Source: Halorussus gelatinilyticus (lineage in GTDB: Archaea; Halobacteriota; Halobacteria; Halobacteriales; Haladaptataceae). Taken from it: 64,000 nt of DNA. The notes under the pieces are model-generated. The model was not told the origin of the DNA. It was given only the letters and a program-made list of their open reading frames with translations, and searched no databases. Both the position numbers and the translations under genes were made by a program. How positions within the stretch are numbered: position 1 is the first letter of the stretch; the number at the start of each line of letters is the position of its first letter. Positions 8,880 through 16,997 of the stretch are shown piece by piece. The stretch is from the NCBI RefSeq assembly GCF_023238445.1, contig NZ_CP096658.1, positions 496,001 through 560,000 of the forward strand, in the 5' to 3' direction.

Positions 8880-9749
8880 ATGCTCCGCGGACCACCGGAC
8901 GAACGGACCCCCGACGAACTGCTCGCCTTCGGCGTCGTGAACCTCGACAAGCCGCCCGGCCCCTCCGCTCATCAGGTCGCGGCGTGGGTCCGGGACATGG
9001 CCGAGGTCGAACAGGCCGCCCACGCCGGAACTTTGGACCCGAAAGTCACGGGCTGTCTCCCGGTGCTGACCGGCGCGGCGACCCGCCTCTCGCAGGTGTT
9101 TCTGGAGGGAAGCAAGGAGTACGTCGCAGTGCTGGAACTCCACGACGACGCTCCCGCCGACATCGAGGCCATCGTCGCGGAGTTCGAGGGACCGCTCTAC
9201 CAGAAGCCCCCGAGGAAGAGCGCGGTCGCTCGCCGACTCCGCGTCCGGGAGGTCTACGACCTCGACGTGCTGGAGGTCCGCGACCGACAGGCGCTCCTCC
9301 GGATTCGCTGCGAGAGCGGGACCTACATCCGAAAGCTCTGTCACGACCTCGGACTGGCGCTCGGGACGGGCGCGCACATGGGCCACCTCCGCCGGACCGG
9401 AACCGACCCCTTCGACGACTCGACGCTGGTGACGATGGAGGACCTCGCGGACGGACTAGGGAGATGGCGCGAGGACGAGGAGGACGACTGGCTCCGGGAG
9501 GTCGTCCAACCGGCCGAGCGCGCGCTGACGCACCTTCCCGCGGTGACGATTGCGCCGAGCGCGGCCGAGCAGGTCGCACGGGGCGCGCAGGTGTACGCGC
9601 CGGGCGTCATCGACGCCGAGGACGCCGACGAGGGCCAACTGGTCGCCTGTTTCACGCCGGACGGGGCCGCGGTCTGTCTCGGAACGATGATGGGGGACGC
9701 CGATGCGGACGAGGGGTTGGTGGTCGAGTTGGAGCGCGTGTTGGTGTAG
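8880..9749 (+). CDS. truB: tRNA/rRNA pseudouridine synthase, TruB/Cbf5 family
   Basis: The 289-residue protein carries the family active site HAGTLDPKVTG with catalytic Asp53, the KPPGPSAHQ motif I region, the RRLRVREVYDLDVLE segment and RCESGTYIRKLCHDLG. A short C-terminal PUA-like domain follows (about residues 205-289). In archaea this is the Cbf5 homologue, the catalytic subunit of H/ACA guide RNPs, which also modifies U55 of tRNA. It is translated just after cmk. Confidence 0.95.
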   Translation: MLRGPPDERTPDELLAFGVVNLDKPPGPSAHQVAAWVRDMAEVEQAAHAGTLDPKVTGCLPVLTGAATRLSQVFLEGSKEYVAVLELHDDAPADIEAIVAEFEGPLYQKPPRKSAVARRLRVREVYDLDVLEVRDRQALLRIRCESGTYIRKLCHDLGLALGTGAHMGHLRRTGTDPFDDSTLVTMEDLADGLGRWREDEEDDWLREVVQPAERALTHLPAVTIAPSAAEQVARGAQVYAPGVIDAEDADEGQLVACFTPDGAAVCLGTMMGDADADEGLVVELERVLV

Positions 9750-9904
9750 TCCGGAGTCCGGTCTCGAAGTGCTGTGTTCGGCGAATCGTGCATGGATAGG
9801 TCGGGACAGGCTGACAGACGAGGACCGAACCGGTATCCGTTCTCGGCCGGTCGTCCCCTGCCGCCAAACTGAACTTTTTCACCCCGCCCGGACACCGCTA
9901 CGTC

Positions 9905-11020
9905 ATGCAACTCGGAACCGCAGAGTCCGAACCCGGCGAACTCGTCACGGGGTGGCTCGACGTGACCGACCTCCCGACGGGCACCCCCGAGCGACTCCCC
10001 GTCCTCGTCGCGGAGGGCGAAGAAGACGGCCCGACGCTCTGGATTACGGCCGCCATCCACGGCAACGAGGTCACGGGCCTCGCGGTCGCGCAGGACGTGA
10101 TGACCGACGAGTTGGCCGCCGAAATCCGGGGCACAGTGGTCTGCATCCCGAACCTCAACCCCGCGGGTCTGCGGCGCACCACCCGCACCTCCTACTACGA
10201 CGACGAGGACCCCAACCGCTACTTCCCCGACCCCGACGCCGAGAGCAGTCGCCCGCCGAGCGTCCAGCAACTCGTGGACGAGCGCGTCTACGAGGCCTTC
10301 GAGGATTCGGCGGACGCGCTCGTGGACCTCCACACCGCCCACGTCGGATCGATGCCGTTCCTGATTCGGGACAGAGTTCTCTACGGAGACCAGCGCACCG
10401 AGGACGAGGCCCGCGAACTCGCGGACGACCTCGAATCGCTCGTGGACGCCTTCGGCATGCCGGTCGTCAACGAGTACGCCGCTGCGGAGTACACCGAGCA
10501 GAACCTCCAGCGCTCGACCGCGGGCGCGGCGCTAAACAACGCCGGCATCCCGGCGTTCACCGCGGAGTTAGGCGGCCACGCCGTCGTGGAGGAGGACACC
10601 CGCGAGGCCGGCGTCACGGGCGTCCGAAACGTGATGCGCGAACTCGACGTTCTCCCCGGCGACCCCGACCCCGGCGCGGTCGGCCCGGAGCCACCGGTCG
10701 AGTACCCCGTCAAACGCGCGGTCCACCCTCACACCGAGACGCCGGGCATCGCGCGCCACCGCGTCGAAGCGGGCGACGTGGTGTCCGAAGGCGACGTGAT
10801 TGCGGACGTCTGCACGCCTCACGGGGAGTCGAAGGCGACCGTCGAGTCCGACCACGACGGCTACGTCATCGGACGCATGCACGGCGTCGCGGTCTACGAG
10901 AACGACGCGCTAGCGAGTCTGGCGGTCCGCGACGATGGCGACCTCGTGGTCCCGCGCGATGCGAACGAGGACGGGACAGCGGAGAACGAGGCGGACGAGA
11001 GCGACGGAGCGTCCGCTTGA
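9905..11020 (+). CDS. Succinylglutamate desuccinylase/aspartoacylase family zinc hydrolase
   Basis: A 371-residue M14-like protein. Zinc-ligand motifs are visible: AAIHGNEV (His and Glu), then VDLHTAHVG for the third ligand, with NLNPAGLRR in the substrate site. The C-terminal about 90 residues (HPHTETPGIARHRVEAGDVVSEGDVIADVC) form a lipoyl-like barrel common in this family. Members cleave N-acyl amino acids; the actual substrate cannot be told from sequence. The tail (from about residue 350) is acidic and low-complexity. It is single, upstream of tRNA-Pro. Confidence 0.88.
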   Translation: MQLGTAESEPGELVTGWLDVTDLPTGTPERLPVLVAEGEEDGPTLWITAAIHGNEVTGLAVAQDVMTDELAAEIRGTVVCIPNLNPAGLRRTTRTSYYDDEDPNRYFPDPDAESSRPPSVQQLVDERVYEAFEDSADALVDLHTAHVGSMPFLIRDRVLYGDQRTEDEARELADDLESLVDAFGMPVVNEYAAAEYTEQNLQRSTAGAALNNAGIPAFTAELGGHAVVEEDTREAGVTGVRNVMRELDVLPGDPDPGAVGPEPPVEYPVKRAVHPHTETPGIARHRVEAGDVVSEGDVIADVCTPHGESKATVESDHDGYVIGRMHGVAVYENDALASLAVRDDGDLVVPRDANEDGTAENEADESDGASA

Positions 11021-11092
11021 AATCGCTCGACGTGAAACGAAGCGCTTAACTCCGGGACGGGCTTTTGTTCGATTGCACGCGAAGTGCATCGC

Positions 11093-11163
11093 GGGACCGT
11101 AGGGTAGTGGTATCCTCTGCCGATGGGGTCGGTAGGACCTGAGTTCGAATCTCGGCGGTCCCA
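11093..11163 (+). tRNA. tRNA-Pro (GGG)
   Basis: A 71-nt cloverleaf: 7-bp acceptor GGGACCG/CGGTCCC perfectly paired with discriminator A, D-loop AGTGGTA, anticodon stem TGCCG/CGGTA around loop ATGGGGT (anticodon GGG), and a T arm of CTGAG/CTCGG around TTCGAAT. CCA is not encoded. There is no intron. The variable loop is minimal (4 nt). Confidence 0.93.
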
Positions 11164-11334
11164 TACCAGATTTTACACGTTCTTCTGATTCGAGGGACTC
11201 CGTTCCTCGGCCTCGATATCTCCGTCTCGTTTCGAGGCTCGACTTGGAGATCAACCGATAGAAGACTTTGGTCGCGGGTGAGCCGTTCGTTCACCTGTAA
11301 ATTGCACACCTGAATATAGTTAATTGGGAAAAGT

Positions 11335-11346
11335 ATTAAATAAAAT
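11335..11346 (+). promoter_or_regulatory. AT-rich TATA element for the DUF849 gene
   Basis: An attaaataaaat sequence centred about 27 bases before the ATG at 11367, in an otherwise moderate-GC gap; it fits a leaderless haloarchaeal promoter. Confidence 0.55.
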
Positions 11347-11366
11347 TTAGTGCAACCCAGAATGGT

Positions 11367-12413
11367 ATGGTGTCAGATAGCTCCGATTCGGACGGCGACT
11401 CTCTACACAGGAATCTCTACGACGACCTCGCGTTCGACGAGCTAGAACCCTCGGGCACGTTCACGCGGGAGGCCGCCGAGCGGTTCTTCCCGGTCCACGA
11501 GGAGAAGCGAATCGACACGATGGACAGGCCCGTCGTCATCGAGTGCGCCTGTCCGGGGTGGCAACCCGGCGGCGACCACTATCCCGCAGTTCCGGACTCG
11601 AAGGGCGAGCAGATTCAGGAACTCGTAGACAGCGTCGAGGCCGGGGCCGCCGCGGTCCACGTCCACCCCCGCGACGAGGACCGCCGCCCGCGGTGGAACG
11701 ACAACGAACTCCTCGTGGACCTACTCGACCCCGTGTTCGAGGAGTGCGGCGACGTGATAACCTTCAGTCAGGGGTGGGAGGTCAGTCCCCACGCCGACTA
11801 CGTGTCGGGCGTCGCGGACCTCCTCGAACGCGGCGACGGGAACAAGTACTGTCAGGGTGGCGTCGTCCTCCCGCCCGGTCTGTTCGGCGCGGGCGCGCTC
11901 CACTCGGTGTCGTCCATCACGGAGGCGGTCCGGTACTACGAGGAGAACGGCGTCAAGCCCGTCTTCCAGTTGTACGACACGCACGTCCTGCGCGACCTCA
12001 AACACCACGTCTTCGACCAGGACGAGGCCGTCTGGGACCCGTTCGTCCTCTGCATCCGGGCGGGCGCCCACGACTCGCTGACGACGGGCAACGACCCGTG
12101 GTCGTACTTCAAGGTCATCTCGGAACTACACAACGTGCGCCAGACCGTCGACAACAGCGTCGTCGGACTCTATCCCGGCGGTCGAAACTGGCTGCCGATG
12201 CTGGCGATGGGGCTGATAGCGGGCGCGAACGTCGTCCGCGTCGGCATCGAGGACGCCTACTGGAAGTATCCCCACAGCGACGAGTTAATCGAGAAGAACT
12301 CCGAGGTCGTGGAACTGGCGGTCGAACTCGCCGAGATGCTCGGGCGAGAGGTCGTCACCGACCCCGTGCGCGCTCGGGAGATCCTCGGGATGGAGTACAC
12401 TTCGCCGCGGTAG
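11367..12413 (+). CDS. DUF849 / beta-keto acid cleavage enzyme (BKACE) family protein
   Basis: A 348-residue TIM-barrel protein of the BKACE family, whose members condense a beta-keto acid with acetyl-CoA to give acetoacetate and a new acyl-CoA. Motifs seen are PVVIECACPG near the start of the barrel, the zinc-binding HVHPRD, and the C-terminal GANVVRVGIEDAYW. About 50 acidic residues precede the barrel, more than is usual. The second zinc-site pair typical of the family (HxH near the C-terminal half) is not obvious to me, so catalysis should be treated with caution. It stands alone, so the substrate is unknown. Confidence 0.85.
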   Translation: MVSDSSDSDGDSLHRNLYDDLAFDELEPSGTFTREAAERFFPVHEEKRIDTMDRPVVIECACPGWQPGGDHYPAVPDSKGEQIQELVDSVEAGAAAVHVHPRDEDRRPRWNDNELLVDLLDPVFEECGDVITFSQGWEVSPHADYVSGVADLLERGDGNKYCQGGVVLPPGLFGAGALHSVSSITEAVRYYEENGVKPVFQLYDTHVLRDLKHHVFDQDEAVWDPFVLCIRAGAHDSLTTGNDPWSYFKVISELHNVRQTVDNSVVGLYPGGRNWLPMLAMGLIAGANVVRVGIEDAYWKYPHSDELIEKNSEVVELAVELAEMLGREVVTDPVRAREILGMEYTSPR

Positions 12414-12458
12414 TCGGGGGACCGCGGTGAAGCAGAATACAGCGAATCGAGACGCAGT

Positions 12459-12989
12459 TTACCACGAAATCTGGAACGTCGAGACCTCGCCCTCGCTGGT
12501 CTGTTCGACGCGGACGAACGCGCCGTCGTCGCTAAACTTCTCGGCGGTGGCCTTCAGCAGGCCCTCGTCGAGCGCGTCGGGGTAGGGGTTCTTGCACTCG
12601 ACGACGCCCCCGTCGTCGCCGGACTTCTCGAAGTCGTAGTAGCCGATTTCGTCGCCGCGATGGGTGTTCTGGTACTGCTCGTCGAGGGCGGCGAGCGCGC
12701 CCTCCACGCTGTCGATGGTCGGCGGCCACTCGACGAGACCGGGAATCTCCGAGCCGATTTTGGTCACCGTCTTCGGACCGACGGTGTCGGCGAGGTCCTC
12801 GAAGGCGTCGATGTACGCGCCCCACGAGTACCACTCGTCTTCCTGTGGTTCGGGCAGACCGTGGTCGTCGAGGATGTCGAGCGCCCGGTCCTCGTACGCG
12901 CTGGAGAACTGCCCGACGCCGTCTACGACCGACCGCACCGTCTGTCCGCTCACTTCGCCGTCTCGACTGAAGGCTTTCTGTTGTGCCAT
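12459..12989 (-). CDS. Conserved-looking hypothetical protein, 176 aa
   Basis: A soluble, acidic protein with no signal or membrane segment. It shows an ordered pattern: EDEWYSWGAYIDAFEDLADTVGPKTVTKIG, EWPPTIDSVEGALAALDEQY, then NTHRGDEIGYYDFEK and ECKNPYPDALDEGLLKATAEKF. The helical first half and the CKNPYP/GLLKA second half recall the general build of small ligand-sensing domains (V4R or heme-NO-binding type), but I cannot assign it. The ATG at 12989 is preceded by an AT-rich TATA-like stretch at 13004-13013. Confidence 0.8.
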   Translation of the reverse strand: MAQQKAFSRDGEVSGQTVRSVVDGVGQFSSAYEDRALDILDDHGLPEPQEDEWYSWGAYIDAFEDLADTVGPKTVTKIGSEIPGLVEWPPTIDSVEGALAALDEQYQNTHRGDEIGYYDFEKSGDDGGVVECKNPYPDALDEGLLKATAEKFSDDGAFVRVEQTSEGEVSTFQISW

Positions 12990-13033
12990 ACGTCCCCCAT
13001 ATCGCTTAATTAACTTATCTTTATTGGTGTAAT

Positions 13034-13051
13034 ATTATCAGTTATGATAAT
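13034..13051. repeat. 7-bp palindrome in an AT-rich divergent promoter region
   Basis: Arms attatca (13034-13040) and tgataat (13045-13051) with a 4-base spacer, in the 206-bp gap between the divergent unknown gene (start 12989) and the methyltransferase (start 13196). It is a candidate regulator-binding site. Confidence 0.4.
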
Positions 13052-13163
13052 TTATAATTCCAGGAGTTGGCCGTAATCTAGTAGTCGTCGGGCGTATTTC
13101 GAATCTACAGCCTCCGTCGCTATCGAACACCGCGCCTATTGTACGATTAGCACGATGGGTTAA

Positions 13164-13170
13164 TTTTATA
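13164..13170 (+). promoter_or_regulatory. TATA box of the methyltransferase gene
   Basis: TTTTATA centred about 29 bases before the ATG at 13196. Confidence 0.6.
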
Positions 13171-13195
13171 GCTAGAAAGATACGGTATGTAATAC

Positions 13196-13894
13196 ATGGG
13201 TGACACGGAGACGTACGCGATAGACGACGTCGCCTTCATCGGTCGGACGGTGGGGGAGTACGAGAAGATGTTCGACATCGACCTCTCGGCGTGGGAGGGT
13301 GAGTCGGTGCTCGACTGTCCGGGCGGAGCGTGCGCGTTCGTCGCCGAAGCGAACAGGCGAGACATCGACGCGGTGGGCGCGGACATGCTCTACCACGTCC
13401 CGCCCGAGAAACTCCGCGAGAAGTGCGAGCGTGACATCGACACCGCCATCGCGGGCTTCGACGGCGTGGAAGACCAGTTCGTCTGGCAGTTCTACGACGA
13501 CGTGGCGGACGTGCGCGACCACTGGACGCGTGCCTACGAGGAGTTCATCGCCGACTACGCCGACTACCACGACACCGACCGGTACGTGAAAGCCGAACTG
13601 CCGGACCTGCCGTACGCCGACGACTCGTTCTCGCTGGTCCTGTCGGCCCACCTCCTGTTCCTCTACATGGACAAACTGGAACACGAGTTCCACCGAGAGT
13701 CACTGCTCGAACTGGCCCGCGTGGCCAGCGACGAGGTCCGAGTCTACCCGCTGGAACGCTTCGACGGCAAGCGCTACCCGCGACTGGACGACCTATGCGA
13801 GACGCTGGCGGACGCGGGCCACGAGACCGAGATTCGGTCGGTCCCCTTCGAGTTCCAGCAGGGCGCGGACGAACTGATGCGAATCAAGGTCTGA
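13196..13894 (+). CDS. Class I SAM-dependent methyltransferase-like protein
   Basis: A 232-residue protein with a Rossmann-type motif I (VLDCPGGACAFVAEA, about residues 39-53), an acidic loop ending strand 2 (AVGADMLY) and a motif IV-like LPYADDSFSLVLSAHLLFLYMD. The insert between them (residues 68-140) is helical and rich in acidic and aromatic residues. The substrate cannot be inferred from context; neighbours are unrelated. Motif I has Cys-Pro in place of the usual Gly-x-Gly start (DCPGGACAF), a variant found in a haloarchaeal subgroup as far as I recall. Confidence 0.8.
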   Translation: MGDTETYAIDDVAFIGRTVGEYEKMFDIDLSAWEGESVLDCPGGACAFVAEANRRDIDAVGADMLYHVPPEKLREKCERDIDTAIAGFDGVEDQFVWQFYDDVADVRDHWTRAYEEFIADYADYHDTDRYVKAELPDLPYADDSFSLVLSAHLLFLYMDKLEHEFHRESLLELARVASDEVRVYPLERFDGKRYPRLDDLCETLADAGHETEIRSVPFEFQQGADELMRIKV

Positions 13895-14106
13895 ACGGGA
13901 CTCACTGTAGATATTTTAGAGCAATATTTTCCGTCTCGAAGAACAGGTGTTTCTTTTGAGGGACGCACAGCAAGCACCGTCTAGTTAGCGCGGGTTGAGA
14001 AGTGAGTAGGTCGTAGCGGTTGTGTCCGTGCGAGTCGCAAACCTGTCAAAGAGACGTTAGACACGGCTACTCTTGACTGTCGGCAACGGGAGGCCGACAG
14101 AGAGGA

Positions 14107-14586
14107 TTAGCCTTCGGACATGTCCGTTACTGCCATTCCGATTCCGTACGTCAGGGAGACTAACGCGACACCGAACATGAGAAGCCACAAGATAAGGATG
14201 AGATTAAACGGAACGGTCCTTACTCCCTCGGGGAGGACGCGCTTTACTGCGATTTTATCTGTAACGATCGGGCGGTAGACCAGCTGTGCAACCATCATAA
14301 CGAGTCCGGTGGTGGCACCGAAGGCGAGCGTCCACCAACTCCCGCCATCGTAGGGGGTCTGTCGGAGGATACTGACATAGTCGATTACGAGCGTAACTCC
14401 GATGGAGTACAGGAGACAGATGGTCACAGATACTACAGAATAATCGAGTATCAGAAAATGCGAACTCAGGCCGATACATATCCCAGCTACACCACCAACG
14501 AGCGCTGCTCGCTTCGTTGGCGGATTTCGAGTCGTCTTCTTGGACGCTGAAGACGGAGTGGAGTGGTTTGATCGATCGGGGTTCAT
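14107..14586 (-). CDS. Small four-helix membrane protein, unknown
   Basis: A 159-residue protein with a polar Ser/Thr/Lys-rich N-terminus (residues 1-26) and four hydrophobic segments at about 28-47, 50-68, 84-104 and 124-150. There is a positively charged loop (TDKIAVKRVLPEG) before the last helix. No family is recognised. GC content is lower than that of its neighbours, and it is bordered by a 577-bp gene-poor stretch, so it may be accessory DNA. Confidence 0.65.
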   Translation of the reverse strand: MNPDRSNHSTPSSASKKTTRNPPTKRAALVGGVAGICIGLSSHFLILDYSVVSVTICLLYSIGVTLVIDYVSILRQTPYDGGSWWTLAFGATTGLVMMVAQLVYRPIVTDKIAVKRVLPEGVRTVPFNLILILWLLMFGVALVSLTYGIGMAVTDMSEG

Positions 14587-14958
14587 CTGATACTCACCAG
14601 CTGTTGACGGGGATATCGGTTCGGGGGGACCGTTCTATACGGAAAGATAACCGAAATTGCAATAAAGAAACCGGTCTTCTAGAGCGAATTGTTCGTGAGT
14701 TCTCGCCGTCTACAGATAAGCGAGGCGAGTGCCTCGGGGCTTGACCTCGAGGGTGCAGCCGACACGAACTTTTATTTGTATGATTCGGACAGCAGAGTAC
14801 AGTCAGAAATCCCGAAGACGGCGCATCAAGCCCTCGATGAACGCACGCCAGTCGAGGAGGAAAACTAGACGATTCCCACAGCAATTTCCGTTCACCGTGG
14901 CAACAATCTTCTCCTAGTCACCGTTGGAAAACGACCCGAATACGCGCTCGAGTACCGA

Positions 14959-14996
14959 CCTACTCGGCGCGTTTCACGCCCGGATTCGTCACCGCC
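14959..14996. repeat. Truncated second copy of the ilvD 3' end
   Basis: These 38 bases match 15163-15200 with one mismatch. Read on the minus strand they encode the last ilvD residues TNPGVKR, one changed residue (Asp to Ala), Glu and the stop codon. The homology ends abruptly on both sides. Confidence 0.85.
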
Positions 14997-15118
14997 GACG
15001 TTTTTACGTCGTCGGGTGTCCTCGCTCGCTCCCTGTGGTCGCTCGCTGTGGGCACCGCTCCTCGTAAAAACGTCGATGAAAAACCTCCGCTCGCTCACGT
15101 CCGTTCGCTCGCGGCGAA

Positions 15119-15139
15119 ACGGCGCGCTCCGCGCGCCGT
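15119..15139 (-). repeat. Hairpin just downstream of ilvD
   Basis: Perfect 9-bp GC-rich arms (15119-15127 and 15131-15139) with a 3-base loop, 25 bases past the ilvD stop. It may mark the transcript 3' end, although no T-tract follows. Confidence 0.45.
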
Positions 15140-15163
15140 ACCGTCCCCTGAAACGACACTCTC

Positions 15164-16873
15164 CTACTCGTCGCGTTTCACGCCCGGATTCGTCACCGCC
15201 CCGTTCGCCGCCGACCCGAACGTCGCGCCGTACTTCGCCAGCACGCCGTTCTGATACGCCATCTCCGGTTCGTCCCGCGATTCCAACCGCGACTGCAACT
15301 CCTCGTCCGACAGTTCCGCGTCGAGGGTCCGGTCGGCGATGTCGATAGTCACGTGGTCGCCGTCCTCCAAGGCTCCTATCGGCCCGCCTGCGAACGACTC
15401 GGGCGCGACGTGGCCGATCATCGGTCCGCGAGTCGCGCCCGAGAACCGGCCGTCCGTGACCATCGCCACGTCGTCCTCGTGGCCCGCGCCGACGACGGCG
15501 GAGGTGACCCCGAGCATCTCGCGCATGCCCGGCCCGCCCCGCGGCCCCTCGTTGCGGATGACGATGACGTCGCCCGACTCGATGCGGCCCTCTTGGACGT
15601 AGGCCATCGCGTCTTCCTCGGTCTCGAAGACGCGGGCCGGGCCTTCGTGGTGGAAGTTGTCCTCACCGGTGACCTTCAGCACGGCACCGTCCGGCGCGAG
15701 GTTGCCGGTGAGAATCTTGATGGCTCCCTCCTCGTGGAAGGGGTCGTCCACCGGCCGGACGAACTCGGCGTCGATGGCGTCGTCCGCCGGCAGGTCCAAC
15801 TCCTCCAGTTCCTCCGAAATCGTCCGGCCCGTGACGGTCATGGCGTCGCCGTCGAACAGCCCCGCGTCCACGAGGCGGCGAATCACGACCGGGACGCCGC
15901 CCTGCTCGTAGAGGTCGAACATCACGCGCTCGCCGCCGGGTTGGAGGTTCGCGATTTTGGGCGTCCGGCGCGAGATAGCGTCGAACTCCTCGATGTCGAG
16001 GTCCACGCCGGCCTCGGCGGCGAGTGCGAGCAGGTGGAGGACGCCGTTCGTAGAGCCGCCGATGGCGACCTGTAGCGCGATGGCGTTCTCGAACGACCGC
16101 TTGTCGAGGATGTCGGAGGGCGTGCGGTCGTTCTCGATGCAGTCGAGCGCGAGTTCCCCGGCGCGCTCGGCGACCTCGTAGCGCTCGTCGAACTCGGCGG
16201 GCGCGCCCGCGCTCCCGAGCGGCGCGAGTCCCAGCGCCTCCGCGACGGAGGCCATCGTGTTCGCGGTGAACATCCCGCCGCACGACCCCGCGCCCGGACA
16301 GGCGTGGCGTTCGAGGTCGTCGAGTTCCCCCTCGCTCATCTCGCCCTCGGCGACCGCGCCGACGCCCTCGAAGACGTTCTGGATGGTGACCTCCCGGCCG
16401 TCGTGCTCGCCGGGCATGATGGACCCGCCGTAGAGGAACACGGAGGGCAGGTCGGTCCGAATCGCCGCCATCATCATCCCCGGCAGGTTCTTGTCGCACC
16501 CGCCGACCGTGACGAGACCGTCCATGCGCTCGCCGAACGCGACCAACTCCACCGAGTCGGCGATGACCTCGCGGGAAATCAGCGAGGCGCGCATCCCCTC
16601 GGTCCCCATCGAGATGGCGTCCGAGATGGTGATGGTTCCGAACTCGATGGGCATCCCGCCCGCCCCATCGACGCCCTCGTAGGCCGAGGCCGCCACGTCG
16701 TCCAAGTGGACGTTGCACGGCGTGATATCGGCCGCGGGGTTCGCGATTCCGACCATCGGCGACGAGAGGTCGGCGTCGTCGTACCCCATCGCGCGGAACA
16801 TCGCGCGGTGCGGCGCTCGCTCGACGCCTTCAGTGACCTCGCTACTCCGCAAATTTCCGGGTTTCTCGGTCAT
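15164..16873 (-). CDS. ilvD: Dihydroxy-acid dehydratase
   Basis: Dehydrates dihydroxy-isovalerate and dihydroxy-methylvalerate, the third step of valine and isoleucine synthesis. The 569-residue protein has normal length and the iron-sulfur cysteines in [24 protein letters not shown] and [17 protein letters not shown], and the C-terminal [21 protein letters not shown] motif. No other ilv genes are nearby. The last codons are duplicated downstream at 14959-14996. A CTTAAG sequence about 25 bases upstream of the start is the likely TATA element. Confidence 0.97.
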   Translation of the reverse strand: MTEKPGNLRSSEVTEGVERAPHRAMFRAMGYDDADLSSPMVGIANPAADITPCNVHLDDVAASAYEGVDGAGGMPIEFGTITISDAISMGTEGMRASLISREVIADSVELVAFGERMDGLVTVGGCDKNLPGMMMAAIRTDLPSVFLYGGSIMPGEHDGREVTIQNVFEGVGAVAEGEMSEGELDDLERHACPGAGSCGGMFTANTMASVAEALGLAPLGSAGAPAEFDERYEVAERAGELALDCIENDRTPSDILDKRSFENAIALQVAIGGSTNGVLHLLALAAEAGVDLDIEEFDAISRRTPKIANLQPGGERVMFDLYEQGGVPVVIRRLVDAGLFDGDAMTVTGRTISEELEELDLPADDAIDAEFVRPVDDPFHEEGAIKILTGNLAPDGAVLKVTGEDNFHHEGPARVFETEEDAMAYVQEGRIESGDVIVIRNEGPRGGPGMREMLGVTSAVVGAGHEDDVAMVTDGRFSGATRGPMIGHVAPESFAGGPIGALEDGDHVTIDIADRTLDAELSDEELQSRLESRDEPEMAYQNGVLAKYGATFGSAANGAVTNPGVKRDE

Positions 16874-16997
16874 ACGTCCGCATGACCGCGGAGGGGCTTA
16901 AGTTACCGCCCTCGGACAGATGTTGCTGTCGAACCTCGGAACGACCGAACATCTCCGGTCCGTCGCTCGCGGGAGTCCGCTCACTTCTGGCGTCCGC

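Larger units (their letters stand above)
14587..15163. other. Intergenic region of 577 bp with relic-like elements
   Basis: No convincing gene. It contains an 8-bp hairpin (14732-14752, one G-T pair) reminiscent of IS200/IS605-type ends, a second copy of the end of ilvD (14959-14996), a 13-bp inverted repeat (14996-15008 and 15063-15075) and a 9-bp hairpin just after ilvD (15119-15139). The mix suggests past insertion and recombination. Confidence 0.6.

Noticed and set aside
14517-14917. Short open frames in the gap before ilvD
   Set aside because: They overlap one another or the small membrane protein gene, lack protein-like composition, and no domains or coupling to neighbours are visible.
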